A stretch of 64,000 bases of DNA from Methylonatrum sp040877625. Lineage in GTDB: Bacteria; Pseudomonadota; Gammaproteobacteria; Nitrococcales; Aquisalimonadaceae. Each line of letters begins with the position of its first letter. The first letter of the stretch is position 1. This document shows, piece by piece, positions 8,805 to 18,170 of the stretch. The translations under genes were made by a program, and so were the position numbers. The stretch spans positions 124,001 to 188,000 of the forward strand of contig JBBDNK010000020.1 in NCBI GenBank assembly GCA_040877625.1, written 5' to 3'. The notes beneath the pieces were generated by a model. The model ran no database searches. It was given only the letters and a program-made list of their open reading frames with translations, and was not told the DNA's origin.

Positions 8805-10535
8805 GCAAGCGTTGACCGTGCGTTCGATCCAGCCCACCCGGGCATTGCCGACACGCAGTGTCACCGTGCCCTCACCGTGTACCAGCCAACGCACCGTGCG
8901 CCGATGGCCGTTGCCGGGGGAGCTTTGGTACCAGGGTAGATCGGCGCCATTGCCCATGCCCCGGCCCCAGCCATCCAGGTGCCCCAGCTGCTGATGGGAT
9001 CTCTCCGGATGGGCAAGCCGGCAGTCACGTGTTTCCAGGTCGGCGTATAGGGGCGTGTTCCAGGGCAGGTGGTGCGCCGATGGCAGGCCGCGTGTGCCGA
9101 GATAGCCGTAATTCGCGGCGGTGGCGCGCACCTCGACAAGGCCTTCGGCCAGTCTGGTCACCAGCACTTCCTCGAGTACGATCCGCGGCAGCAGCCGCGC
9201 CACCTGCAGCCAATAACGGGTGAGGCCGGCACAGACGTCCGCGAGAGCCTCCGGGGGCGGGTTCCAGACCCCGATCAGTGGGTCATGCCCGCCCACTTCC
9301 ACCGTGCCCAGTTGAGGGTGCTCGATTTGCCGCCAGCCCTGGAACACCCGGCCCTTGTTGTGCTCGGCGTCCCACTCCGCGAGCCGTTCGACTTCCTCCC
9401 GGCCGTGGGCCGTGTAGTTATCCACGAAACGATGCTGCTCGGGCATGCTCAGGCGGGCGAACAGGTCCCAGAGTTCGCATACCAGAGACAGGCAGCCTCG
9501 TTGGTGGTAGGCAAAATCCGATAAATCACCATGCAGGGGTTTGCCCGGGTCGTAGGTGAACTCTTCAAAGCCGCTGACCGTGGGATAGCCGGTGTGCTGT
9601 CGGCCCCACTCGGCCAGTTGCCGGTAGACGGCCAGATCCGCCGGGTTCATGTCGGTATCGGGTTTGTTACCCAGGGGCCGGATAAACACGCCGCCGAAGG
9701 TGTGCAGGTTAAGCCACGCGTAGAGATTGGGGTGGTCCACCGCAAAGCGGACGACGGCAATCGATTCCGGCTCACTGCCGGGGTAGGGGCCGGCACCGGT
9801 CTGTTCGGGCTCCGGCTGCCAGTCGTGCGGGAAGTTCCGGTTCAGGTCGGTGGTGCCGGCGAGGAAGTCCGGGTCGGGTATGGTCAGTCCGTCCCAGTTG
9901 GCAATGCGCCCTTCGGGGTAGAGGCGGTACCAGGGCGGCGGGTCATCCGGCCGCCGCGGCAGCATCAGCCCCGGATGGCGTTCGGATTGAACGAAATCAC
10001 CGCCGGGGTCGGCGATGCGCAGGAAACGGCAGCGGCCGTCGCCATCCAGGTCCTCCGGCTCCCAGTACGGCGCCGATTTCTCCCCGGGCATGGGGCGCGG
10101 TACCGAGCGCACCATACCGCCCTGACGGAGCACCCGCTCGGCGCCGTCCGGCGATATTCGCGGCAGGATGTGGAATAGCACCTCCTGCAGTTCGGGCAGA
10201 ACGGCATCCGCTATGCCGAGATCCTCGAGGCCGGTGTTCAAGTGCAGGCGGATAGCGGCCTCGGCAATAGCCAGGGCGACGCTGGACCCCGCCAGTTCCA
10301 CGGCGTGCATATTGCCGTCCACCCAGACCGCGGGCCGTACCCGCTCCGGCTCCGGCCCGACGGTCAGCAGCCAGAGCTCCCGGTGTTCCGGCGTCTGTCC
10401 GAGACTCTGGAGCCGGACGATATCGGGGTAGGCGTCCGCCCAGGCCTGCATCTGCCGGGTAAGCCGGGTGTAATCCAGGTACTGCTCACGGAAGCCGTGG
10501 TCGAACGTGGATGGGTCCGGGTGCCTGGTCGTCAT
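8802..10535 (-). CDS. M14-family zinc carboxypeptidase
   Basis: This is a 577-residue metallopeptidase related to carboxypeptidase A. The zinc site reads HxxE in GNMHAVELAG (His near residue 75, Glu near 78), with the third ligand in NLHTFGGV near residue 278. The catalytic glutamate lies in VCELWDL near residue 353. The region after about residue 400 is probably a beta-rich accessory domain ending in a TVTLRVGNARVGW segment. No signal peptide is visible, so it is probably cytoplasmic. I chose ATG 10535 (MTTRHPDPS) over ATG 10583, which has a poor ribosome-binding context. It follows nrdB on the same strand. Confidence 0.85.
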   Translation of the reverse strand: MTTRHPDPSTFDHGFREQYLDYTRLTRQMQAWADAYPDIVRLQSLGQTPEHRELWLLTVGPEPERVRPAVWVDGNMHAVELAGSSVALAIAEAAIRLHLNTGLEDLGIADAVLPELQEVLFHILPRISPDGAERVLRQGGMVRSVPRPMPGEKSAPYWEPEDLDGDGRCRFLRIADPGGDFVQSERHPGLMLPRRPDDPPPWYRLYPEGRIANWDGLTIPDPDFLAGTTDLNRNFPHDWQPEPEQTGAGPYPGSEPESIAVVRFAVDHPNLYAWLNLHTFGGVFIRPLGNKPDTDMNPADLAVYRQLAEWGRQHTGYPTVSGFEEFTYDPGKPLHGDLSDFAYHQRGCLSLVCELWDLFARLSMPEQHRFVDNYTAHGREEVERLAEWDAEHNKGRVFQGWRQIEHPQLGTVEVGGHDPLIGVWNPPPEALADVCAGLTRYWLQVARLLPRIVLEEVLVTRLAEGLVEVRATAANYGYLGTRGLPSAHHLPWNTPLYADLETRDCRLAHPERSHQQLGHLDGWGRGMGNGADLPWYQSSPGNGHRRTVRWLVHGEGTVTLRVGNARVGWIERTVNAC

Positions 10536-10584
10536 GGTGCGTCCCGTGGGCCGATGTGCGTGCTTCTTCCACAGAAATAGCACA

Positions 10585-11661
10585 TTAGTCCCAGCTTAGC
10601 GCCCCGCCGGTGCGGTATTCGGTTACCCGCGTTTCGAAGAAATTCTTTTCCTTTTTCAGATCCATGATCTCGCTCATCCAGGGCAACGGGTTCTCCGCGC
10701 CCGGAAAGGCCTCTGCCAGGCCGATCTGGACGAGCCGGCGGTTGGTGATGAAGTGGAGATACTCCTCCATCATCACCGCATTCATGCCGAGTACGCCTCT
10801 CGGCATGGTATCGCGGGCATAATCCGCTTCCAGTTCCATGCCCTGGAGCACGATTTCGCGTACCTCGCGCTGAAATTCCGGCGTCCACAGGTGGGGGTTT
10901 TCCTGTTTGATCTGGTTGATCAGATCGATGCCGAAGTTCATGTGCATGGACTCGTCCCGGAGGATGTACTGGAACTGTTCGGCGGTGCCAGTCATCTTGT
11001 TGCGCCGACCGAGCGCCAGTACCTGCGCGAAACCGGTATAGAAGAAAATGCCCTCGAACACCACGTAGAAGGCGATCAGATCACGCAGCAGGCGCTGATC
11101 GGCCTCCGGGGTGCCGGTGGTGAAATGTGGATCCCCCAGGCTGCGGGTATAGGGCAAGGCCCACTCGGCCTTCATCGCCACTGCGGGTACCTCGCGGTAC
11201 ATGTTGAATACTTCGGCCTCGTCCATGCCCAGCGATTCAATCACATACTGGTAGGCATGTGTGTGCACTGCCTCCTCGAAGGCCTGGCGTAGCAGGTACT
11301 GACGGCATTCCGGGTTGGTGATGTGCCGGTATAACGCCAGCACCAGGTTGTTGGCCACCAGGGAGTCCGCGGTGGAGAAGAATCCCAGGCTGCGCTTGAC
11401 GATGGTGCGTTCGTCCTCGGTCAGCCCGTTCGCTGATTTCCACAGCTCGATATCGCGGCCCATGGAGACTTCCTGTGGCATCCAGTGATTGGCCGAGCCC
11501 TCCAGGTATTTGTCCCAGGCCCATTGGTATTTGAACGGCACGAGCTGGTTCAGGTCCGCCCGGCAGTTGATGATTTGCTTGTCGTCGACGCGGATGCGCT
11601 GGGCGCCGAGTTCGATGGACTCGAGGCCGGTGGCACCGGCGTAGGCGTTCTGGTTTTGCAT
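10585..11661 (-). CDS. nrdB: Ribonucleoside-diphosphate reductase class Ia, beta subunit NrdB
   Basis: The small subunit of aerobic ribonucleotide reductase houses the diiron-tyrosyl radical cofactor. From ATG 11661 it is 358 residues. That start has a strong AAGGAGAT ribosome-binding site 6 bases upstream, unlike the longer frame reaching 11718. Diiron and radical residues align with E. coli: Asp99 in STADS, Glu129/130 and His133 in EEAVH, and Tyr137 as the radical site. Further ligands lie in VFEGIFFYTGF and RDESMHMNFG. The C-terminus ends in GGALSWD, the tail that docks on NrdA. It follows nrdA by 87 bases and should share its riboswitch control. Confidence 0.95.
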   Translation of the reverse strand: MQNQNAYAGATGLESIELGAQRIRVDDKQIINCRADLNQLVPFKYQWAWDKYLEGSANHWMPQEVSMGRDIELWKSANGLTEDERTIVKRSLGFFSTADSLVANNLVLALYRHITNPECRQYLLRQAFEEAVHTHAYQYVIESLGMDEAEVFNMYREVPAVAMKAEWALPYTRSLGDPHFTTGTPEADQRLLRDLIAFYVVFEGIFFYTGFAQVLALGRRNKMTGTAEQFQYILRDESMHMNFGIDLINQIKQENPHLWTPEFQREVREIVLQGMELEADYARDTMPRGVLGMNAVMMEEYLHFITNRRLVQIGLAEAFPGAENPLPWMSEIMDLKKEKNFFETRVTEYRTGGALSWD

Positions 11662-11748
11662 GGTTGATCTCCTTGATTCGTAGTGATCTCGCACAGGGTG
11701 GGTAGCGTTGCGCTCCATCCACCCTGCGCAGGCAATGTATGTCCGGGG

Positions 11749-14538
11749 TTACTGGCACGCCTCGCAGCCCGGGTCATCGATCGCGCAGGCGGCTACCCGG
11801 TTCAGGGCGCCGTCCGTGACCGTGCTCTTTTCCACATGGGTGGCCCCCATGGAGCGCAGGTAGTAGGTAGTCTTGAGGCCGGCCCGCCAGGCTTCGCGAT
11901 AGAGCGCGTCGAGCTTCGGACCCGAGGGCTCGGCCAGGTAGAGGTTCAGGGACTGGGACTGATCCAGCCATTTCTGACGGCGTGCGCCGGCCTGTATCAG
12001 CCAGGCAGGGTCGAACTCGAAGGCGGTGGCGAACAGGCGTTTGAGGTCCTCCGGGACCCGCTCGATGGACTGCACACTGCCGTCGAAATACTTGAGGTCG
12101 TTCACCATCACCGCATCCCACAGGCCCCGCTGCCTGAGCGCATCCACCAGGTAGGGGTTGACCACGGTGAACTCCCCGGACAGGTTCGATTTCACGTACA
12201 GGTTCTGGTAGGTGGGTTCGATGCTCTGGGATACGCCGACGATATTGGCGATGGTGGCTGTCGGTGCGATCGCCATGACGTTGGAATTGCGCATGCCGCC
12301 GCGGACCTTGTCCCGCACATCGCTCCAGTCCAGCCGTCCGGAGCCGTCCATGGTGCAGTCGCCGTCCCGGGCTTCGGCAACGAAGGGGATGGAGTCCACC
12401 GGCAGTATGCCCTGGCTCCACAGCGAGCCCTGGAAGCTCTGGTAGCTGCCGCGCTCGCGGGCCAGGTCCGCGGAGGCATCGATGGCGTGGAAGCTCACGA
12501 GTTCCATGCTTTCGTCGGCAAGGTCCACGGCCTGTTCGCTTGCATAGGGCAGGCCGAGCCTGTATAGCGCGTCCTGGAAGCCCATGACGCCCAGCCCCAC
12601 CGGCCGGTGGCGGAGGTTGGAACGTCGGGCTTGCGGCACGCTGTACCAGTTGATGTCGATGACGTTGTCCAGCATGCGCACAGCGGTCCGCACGGTGTTG
12701 CGCAAGCGTTCCCGGTCCAGCCCGTCCGTGCCGACGTGCGCGGCCAAATTGACCGAGCCCAGGTTGCAGACGGCGATTTCGTCATCCGAGGTGTTCAGCG
12801 TGATTTCGGTACACAGATTGGAGCAGTGCACCACGCCGGCGTGGCGCTGCGGCGAGCGCAGGTTTGCCGGGTCCTTGAAGGTGATCCAGGGGTGACCGGT
12901 CTCGAACAGCATGGTCAGCATCCGGCGCCAAAGCTGCTTTGCGGACACGGTTCGATGGTTGGGGAGCTCGCCGCGGCGGGCGCGTTCCTCCAATTCCTCG
13001 TAGGCGGTACGGAAATCCCGGCCATAGAGTTCGTGCAGGTGGCCGGCGTCATCCGGAGAGAACAGGGTCCAGTCGGCATCGGCGTCCACCCGTTGCATGA
13101 ACAGATCCGGGACCCAGTGGGCGGTGTTCATGTCGTGGGTGCGGCGGCGGTCATCGCCCGTGTTCTTGCGCAGGTCGAGGAATTCCTCCACATCCAGGTG
13201 CCAGGTCTCGAGGTAGGCGCAGACCGCGCCCTTGCGTTTGCCGCCCTGATTGACGGCCACGGCGGTGTCGTTGGCAACCTTGAGGAACGGCACCACGCCC
13301 TGTGACTTGCCGTTGGTACCCTTGATGCGGGCGCCCAGGGCGCGGACCCTGGTCCAGTCATTGCCCAGACCACCGGCGAACTTGGACAGCAGGGCGTTAT
13401 CGCGGATGGCGCCGTAGATACCGGAGAGATCATCGGGCACGGTGGTGAGATAACAGCTGGAAAGCTGCGGCCGTCGGGTGCCGCTGTTGAACAGGGTGGG
13501 TGTGGAACTCATGAAGTCGAAGCTGGACAGCAGGCGGTAGAATTCCACCGCCTTGTCTTCGCGGTCCACCTCGTTCAGGGCCAGGCCCATGGCCACCCGC
13601 ATGAAGAAGGCCTGGGGCAACTCGAAGCGGATATCGTCCCAGTGCTGCAGGTAGCGGTCGTACAGAGTCTGCAGACCGAGGTAATTGAACTGCAGATCGC
13701 GTTCGGGTTGCAGGGCCTCACCAAGACGCTCGAGGTCGAAGCCGAGCAGCCTTTCGTCCAGCAGTTCCAGTTCGACGCCGCGGCGGATACAGGCGCAAAA
13801 GTAAGGGGCGTAGCGGTCCTGCATGTCGGCGGCGGAGGCGGCATCCGTCGTGCCGGCCACGAACGAGAGCGCCTCGGTCCGCAACTGGTCGAGCAGTAGC
13901 CGGGCGGTGGCAATGCCATAGGCGGGTTCCCGTTCAATCAGGCTGCGAGCGCACATGACCAGTGCGCGGGAGACCTCGGCCTCGGTCACGCCGTCGTAAA
14001 GATTGCGACGGGTTTCGGTGAGAATCCGCTCCGGGTCGGTATCGGCCAGGCCGGCGCAGGCCTCCCGCAGGCGGGTACGCAGAGCCTGCTCGTCCAGTGG
14101 GGCGCGGGAGCCGTCGGCGCACGTCATGGACAGTCCGGCCGCGGTCGGTTCGGCGGCGGGCTGTTCCTGCTGGCGACGCCGGGCGTGCTCTTCCCGATAC
14201 AGCACATAGGCACGGGCCACCTTGTGCTCGCCGGTGCGCATCAGGGCCAGTTCCACCTGGTCCTGGATGTCCTCGATGTGAATGATGGTGGCGTCGGGCT
14301 GCCGGGTAAGGCCGGCTACCACCTGATGGGTGAGCTGCTCCACGGAATCATGAATACGCGCGGATTCGGCCGCATTGTCGCCCTCGGTTGCCAGAAATGC
14401 CTTCTTCATGGCAATGCGGATCTTGTCGGCATCGAAGGCGGTAAGCTCACCGCTGCGACGAATGACCTGCAGGCGGTCCGCCGGTTGTTGCGAGGGTATG
14501 GGAGCGGGCCGCTGGGCCCGGGCGCTGCTTGCTGACAT
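11749..14538 (-). CDS. nrdA: Ribonucleoside-diphosphate reductase class Ia, alpha subunit NrdA
   Basis: The catalytic subunit reduces ribonucleotides to deoxyribonucleotides; 929 residues. Two ATP-cone-like regions precede the barrel. The first is at about 22-115 (LQVIRRSGELTAFDADKI). The second is more divergent, at about 140-225, and accounts for the extra length over E. coli NrdA (761). Active-site cysteines are in QLSSCYLT, in SNLCTEI (also the Asn and Glu of the site) and in AVCNLGSVN. The C-terminal redox pair is CEAC. ATG 14538 follows a GGAGGC site. The 299 bases upstream carry a cobalamin riboswitch and a NrdR-like box. Confidence 0.96.
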   Translation of the reverse strand: MSASSARAQRPAPIPSQQPADRLQVIRRSGELTAFDADKIRIAMKKAFLATEGDNAAESARIHDSVEQLTHQVVAGLTRQPDATIIHIEDIQDQVELALMRTGEHKVARAYVLYREEHARRRQQEQPAAEPTAAGLSMTCADGSRAPLDEQALRTRLREACAGLADTDPERILTETRRNLYDGVTEAEVSRALVMCARSLIEREPAYGIATARLLLDQLRTEALSFVAGTTDAASAADMQDRYAPYFCACIRRGVELELLDERLLGFDLERLGEALQPERDLQFNYLGLQTLYDRYLQHWDDIRFELPQAFFMRVAMGLALNEVDREDKAVEFYRLLSSFDFMSSTPTLFNSGTRRPQLSSCYLTTVPDDLSGIYGAIRDNALLSKFAGGLGNDWTRVRALGARIKGTNGKSQGVVPFLKVANDTAVAVNQGGKRKGAVCAYLETWHLDVEEFLDLRKNTGDDRRRTHDMNTAHWVPDLFMQRVDADADWTLFSPDDAGHLHELYGRDFRTAYEELEERARRGELPNHRTVSAKQLWRRMLTMLFETGHPWITFKDPANLRSPQRHAGVVHCSNLCTEITLNTSDDEIAVCNLGSVNLAAHVGTDGLDRERLRNTVRTAVRMLDNVIDINWYSVPQARRSNLRHRPVGLGVMGFQDALYRLGLPYASEQAVDLADESMELVSFHAIDASADLARERGSYQSFQGSLWSQGILPVDSIPFVAEARDGDCTMDGSGRLDWSDVRDKVRGGMRNSNVMAIAPTATIANIVGVSQSIEPTYQNLYVKSNLSGEFTVVNPYLVDALRQRGLWDAVMVNDLKYFDGSVQSIERVPEDLKRLFATAFEFDPAWLIQAGARRQKWLDQSQSLNLYLAEPSGPKLDALYREAWRAGLKTTYYLRSMGATHVEKSTVTDGALNRVAACAIDDPGCEACQ

Positions 14539-14599
14539 GGTTGCCTCCAGTTGTCCGTTTCGGAGGAGCCATCGCGGGATCAGGATGAGCAGGGCAGGA

Positions 14600-14798
14600 A
14601 CACGCCGCCGGCACGGGGGCGATTCTTACCAAGGCACCTTTGACGCGAAGGTTCCGGGTACTGGTCTTCGGAGGTATTCGGGCTCGACGGTTGGCGGCCT
14701 TGCGGCCATCCTCCATCACACCGTTGCGCGACAGCCCCGGATTCTCACCGGTGTTCCCCTCCGGCGCAGCCACTTTATGTGGGGCGCCATGTGAAGAC
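14600..14798 (-). promoter_or_regulatory. Cobalamin (B12) riboswitch in the nrdA leader
   Basis: Read on the minus strand, the leader contains the cobalamin riboswitch core in the right order. First comes GGGGAACACCGGTGAGAATC, then GGGGCTGTCGCGCAACGGT. These are followed by a variable hairpin GGCCGCAAGGCC and the B12-box-like GAGCCCGAATACCTCC (about 14670-14686). After the core, a GC-rich segment leads to the nrdA ribosome-binding site. Adenosyl- or another cobalamin would be expected to turn off expression of the B12-independent reductase. Outer boundaries are approximate. Confidence 0.9.
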
Positions 14799-14800
14799 GA

Positions 14801-14816
14801 CTACAAGATATAGTGG
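14801..14816 (-). promoter_or_regulatory. NrdR-like box overlapping the probable nrdA promoter
   Basis: The minus-strand sequence CCACTATATCTTGTAG agrees with the NrdR-box consensus (acaCwAtATaTwGtgt) at about 12 of 16 positions. It contains a TATATC that could serve as the -10 element, with TTGCTT about 16 bases further upstream as a -35. It lies just upstream of the riboswitch, as expected for a promoter operator. NrdR sites normally come in pairs; I do not see a convincing second box. Confidence 0.5.
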
Positions 14817-14837
14817 ATTCTTCCCAAAAAGCAAGCG

Positions 14838-15755
14838 TTACAGCGCAATAATTCCCTTCAGGCTCTGCGCGGTGCGTTCCCTGGCCAGACGGATGAAACC
14901 ATCCATGTATTCCTTGTTCAGATCGTCGCTGCGCACGGCCGCATACAGCGTGCTCCAAAGCCCGTCACGCCCCAGCCGCAGGGCGCGCAGACCGGCCTGA
15001 TCGAGGTATTCCCGCAAGGCCCAGTTGGGCAGGGCGGAGACGCCGCGGCCGTTCGCTATCAGCTGAATCAGCATGACCGTAAGTTCGGCGGTGCGCTCGG
15101 CGGCCGGCTGCACGCCGGCCGGGTCGAGAAAACGATGGTAGATATCCAGCCGGTTGCGGCAGACCGGGTAGGTAATCAGGGTTTCCGACGCCAGATCGGC
15201 GGGGTCCACCACGGCCTGCTCGGCCAGGCGGTGGTGCCCGGCCACCGCCAGCAGCATTTCGTAACGGAACAGCGGCACGTAATCGAGGCCGCCGAGATCC
15301 TCTGGATCGGAGGTGATCACCAGATCCACCTCGCCGCGGTACAACGCCGGCAGCGGATGAAAGCTGAAGCCCATGGACACGTCCAGCTCCACCGCCGGCC
15401 AGTCGATCCGGTAGCGGTCCATGGTCGGCATCAACCAGTCGAAACAGCTATGGCACTCGACGGCAATGTGCAAACGGCCCTGCCGGCCGTCGCCGGCGCC
15501 CTTGAGCGCGCGTTCCGCCGCTGTCACCTGCGGCAGGATGCTGTCCGCCAATTGCAGCAATTGCTCGCCGGCCGGCGTCCAGCGTAGCGGGCGGGTCTTG
15601 CGGAAAAAAAGTTCGGCGCCGAAATAGTGCTCCAGCCCGCGAATCTGGTGCGACAGGGCCGACTGGGTCAGGTGCAGTCCGTCCGCGGCCCTGGCCAGAT
15701 TGCCCTGGCTGCGAATGGCCTGAAGGCTGCGAAGGTGGCGGAGTTCCAGAAACAT
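14838..15755 (-). CDS. metR: LysR-family methionine regulator MetR
   Basis: A 305-residue LysR-type regulator divergent from metE. The N-terminal winged helix-turn-helix spans residues 1-60, with LTQSALSHQIRGLE as the recognition region. The effector domain begins with LHIAVECHSCFDWL, a segment characteristic of MetR, whose co-inducer is homocysteine. It is expected to activate metE and repress itself. The start codon overlaps a MetR-type palindrome at 15755-15767. Confidence 0.92.
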   Translation of the reverse strand: MFLELRHLRSLQAIRSQGNLARAADGLHLTQSALSHQIRGLEHYFGAELFFRKTRPLRWTPAGEQLLQLADSILPQVTAAERALKGAGDGRQGRLHIAVECHSCFDWLMPTMDRYRIDWPAVELDVSMGFSFHPLPALYRGEVDLVITSDPEDLGGLDYVPLFRYEMLLAVAGHHRLAEQAVVDPADLASETLITYPVCRNRLDIYHRFLDPAGVQPAAERTAELTVMLIQLIANGRGVSALPNWALREYLDQAGLRALRLGRDGLWSTLYAAVRSDDLNKEYMDGFIRLARERTAQSLKGIIAL

Positions 15756-15767
15756 GAATGAAATTCA
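15755..15767. promoter_or_regulatory. MetR-binding site in the metR-metE intergenic region
   Basis: TGAATGAAATTCA fits the MetR consensus of TGAA and TTCA separated by five bases. It touches the first base of the metR start codon and lies 88 bases upstream of metE. This position suits autorepression together with metE activation. Confidence 0.6.
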
Positions 15768-15854
15768 TATAAAGACTGAGGACAGCGAGATTGTTTCACG
15801 TTAAAGCGCTGCCCACAATCGTTGCATCAATCCATGCATAGGGGAGGCGCAGTG

Positions 15855-18170
15855 ATGGCGACGACACATAACCTCGGTTTTCCAAGGATAGGTGCTGACC
15901 GCGAGCTGAAGCAGGCGGTCGAGGCTTACTGGCGGGATGAAATCAACCGGGATGCGCTGGAGCGCCGCGGCGAGGAATTACGCGCGGAGCACTGGCGCAT
16001 TCAGGCCGAGGCGGGCCTGGAACGCGTGCCGGTGGGGGATTTTGCCTGGTATGACGGTGTGTTGGATACGGCATTGATGCTGGGCGTGGTGCCGCCACGC
16101 TTCGGTCGCGAGGTGGATCTGGACACGGCCTTTCACATGGCGCGGGGGCGGGCGCCCGGGCGGCCCGACGTCGCGCCCTGCGCGATGCTGAAATGGTTCG
16201 ATACCAATTACCACTACATCGTCCCCGAGCTGGCGCCGGATCAGACCTTCCATCTGCATCCGGAGGCGCTGCTGGGGCAACTGCGGGAGGCCCGGACGCT
16301 GGGGCATGCGGTCAAGCCGGTGCTGCTGGGGCCGGTGAGCTTTCTGCTGCTGGCACGGATCACCGGCGAGGGTCATGCCCTGGATCTGCTGGACAGGCTG
16401 TTGCCGCTCTACGGCCAACTGCTGGAAAGCCTGCGGGATGCCGGCTGCGACTGGGTGCAGGTAGACGAGCCCTGCCTCGTCACGGACCTGGACAGCCGCG
16501 CGCAGCACGCCTACGAGCAGGCATACAACCGTCTGCAGGTGCCAGGCGTCAAACTGCTGCTGACCACCTATTTCGGCGCCCTCGGCGACAATTTGGGCCT
16601 GGCCGTGAATCTGCCGACGGACGGACTGCACGTGGATCTGGTCCATGGCGAAGGCCAGCTTGCCGCGGTGCTGGACCGGTTGCCGCCATACAAGGTGCTA
16701 TCGCTGGGTGTGGTTGGTGGGCGCAACATCTGGCGCACCGACCTGGAACAGGTGCTGGACGCGCTTGAACCGGTGTGGGAACGGTTGGGTCAGCGGCTCT
16801 GGCTCGCGCCGTCCTGCTCGTTGCTGCATAGCCCGGTGAGCCTGGCCCGGGAGATCGACCTGCATCCGGATGTCCGTGCGTGGCTGGCTTTCGCCAGCGA
16901 GAAGGTTGCTGAGGTGGCGGTGCTTGGGCGGGCGCTGGCGCAGGGGCGCGACACAGTGGCTGACGTGCTCGCGGCCAATCGGCAGGCTTTGGCGGCTCGG
17001 CGCGGTTCGCCTCTGATCTGTAACCCCGAAGTTCGTCGGCGGATGGCCTGCGTCGATGAGACAATGACAGAGCGGAAATCAGCGTATGCCGAACGGGCGC
17101 CGTTACAGCAGGCAAGGCTGGGTTTGCCGCTGTTTCCGGTTACCACGATCGGCTCCTTCCCGCAGACCGCCGCCATTCGCCGCGCGCGGCGGGCTCACAA
17201 GGCCGGCCGCATTCCGGCCGACGACTACCGGCGGTTGATGGAGGCTGAGATCGCCGATGCGGTCAGGCGCCAGGAGGCGCTGGGCGTGGACGTGCTGGTG
17301 CACGGTGAAGCGGAGCGCAACGACATGGTCGAATACTTCGGCGAACAGCTCTCCGGCTATGCCTTCACCCGCTACGGCTGGGTGCAGAGCTATGGCAGTC
17401 GTTGCGTAAAACCGCCGATCCTGTTTGGCGATGTCGAACGTACCGCGCCCATGACCGTGACCTGGGCACGGTATGCACAGAGCCTTACCCGTTTGCCCAT
17501 GAAAGGCATGCTCACCGGACCGGTCACCATGCTGCACTGGTCGTTTGTACGGGATGATCTGCCTGCGCGGGAGGTCTGCCTGCAGCTCGCCCTGGTCCTG
17601 CGCGACGAAGTCGTGGATCTGGACGCCGCGGGCGTGCCCGTCATCCAGATCGACGAACCCGCGATTCGCGAAGGCCTGCCGCTGCGTGCGGTCGACCGGC
17701 AGGCGTACCTGGACTGGGCGGTGCGTAGCTTCCGTATTGCCAGCAGTGGGGTCGGTGACAGCACCCAGATCCACACCCATATGTGCTACTCGGAGTTCAA
17801 CGACATCATGGCGTCGATCGCCGCGCTGGACGCCGATGTCATCACCATCGAGGCCACGCGCTCCGGCATGCGCCTGCTGGAAGCCTTCACGGCGTTCCGC
17901 TACCCCAACGCCATCGGCCCAGGCGTTTACGATATTCATTCACCCCGCGTCCCGGACGAAGCCGAGATGCTGCGTCTGCTGGAGCGGGCGCTTCAGGTGC
18001 TGCCCGCGGAACGCCTCTGGGTGAATCCGGACTGCGGGTTGAAGACACGGGACTGGCCGGAAGTGGAGCAGGCCCTGGCCAACCTCGTGACAGCTGCGAG
18101 GCGCTTGCGGGAATCGGCGGCAAACGCGACAATCCCTCCCCTGATTCCTGACCCGAGCTGCCATGCCTGA
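15855..18170 (+). CDS. metE: Cobalamin-independent methionine synthase MetE
   Basis: MetE transfers a methyl group from methyltetrahydropteroyl-triglutamate to homocysteine without B12. It is 771 residues from ATG 15855 (MATTHNLGFPRIGADREL), preceded by GGGAGG; the frame extends back to 15822 but those residues are not conserved. Zinc ligands match the family: His and Cys in IHTHMCYSEF (about 642 and 644), a glutamate in TIEATRSG, and Cys near 726 in VNPDCGLKTR. The N-terminal half is the degenerate duplicate barrel. The last 8 bases overlap the following phosphoribosyltransferase gene. Confidence 0.97.
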   Translation: MATTHNLGFPRIGADRELKQAVEAYWRDEINRDALERRGEELRAEHWRIQAEAGLERVPVGDFAWYDGVLDTALMLGVVPPRFGREVDLDTAFHMARGRAPGRPDVAPCAMLKWFDTNYHYIVPELAPDQTFHLHPEALLGQLREARTLGHAVKPVLLGPVSFLLLARITGEGHALDLLDRLLPLYGQLLESLRDAGCDWVQVDEPCLVTDLDSRAQHAYEQAYNRLQVPGVKLLLTTYFGALGDNLGLAVNLPTDGLHVDLVHGEGQLAAVLDRLPPYKVLSLGVVGGRNIWRTDLEQVLDALEPVWERLGQRLWLAPSCSLLHSPVSLAREIDLHPDVRAWLAFASEKVAEVAVLGRALAQGRDTVADVLAANRQALAARRGSPLICNPEVRRRMACVDETMTERKSAYAERAPLQQARLGLPLFPVTTIGSFPQTAAIRRARRAHKAGRIPADDYRRLMEAEIADAVRRQEALGVDVLVHGEAERNDMVEYFGEQLSGYAFTRYGWVQSYGSRCVKPPILFGDVERTAPMTVTWARYAQSLTRLPMKGMLTGPVTMLHWSFVRDDLPAREVCLQLALVLRDEVVDLDAAGVPVIQIDEPAIREGLPLRAVDRQAYLDWAVRSFRIASSGVGDSTQIHTHMCYSEFNDIMASIAALDADVITIEATRSGMRLLEAFTAFRYPNAIGPGVYDIHSPRVPDEAEMLRLLERALQVLPAERLWVNPDCGLKTRDWPEVEQALANLVTAARRLRESAANATIPPLIPDPSCHA

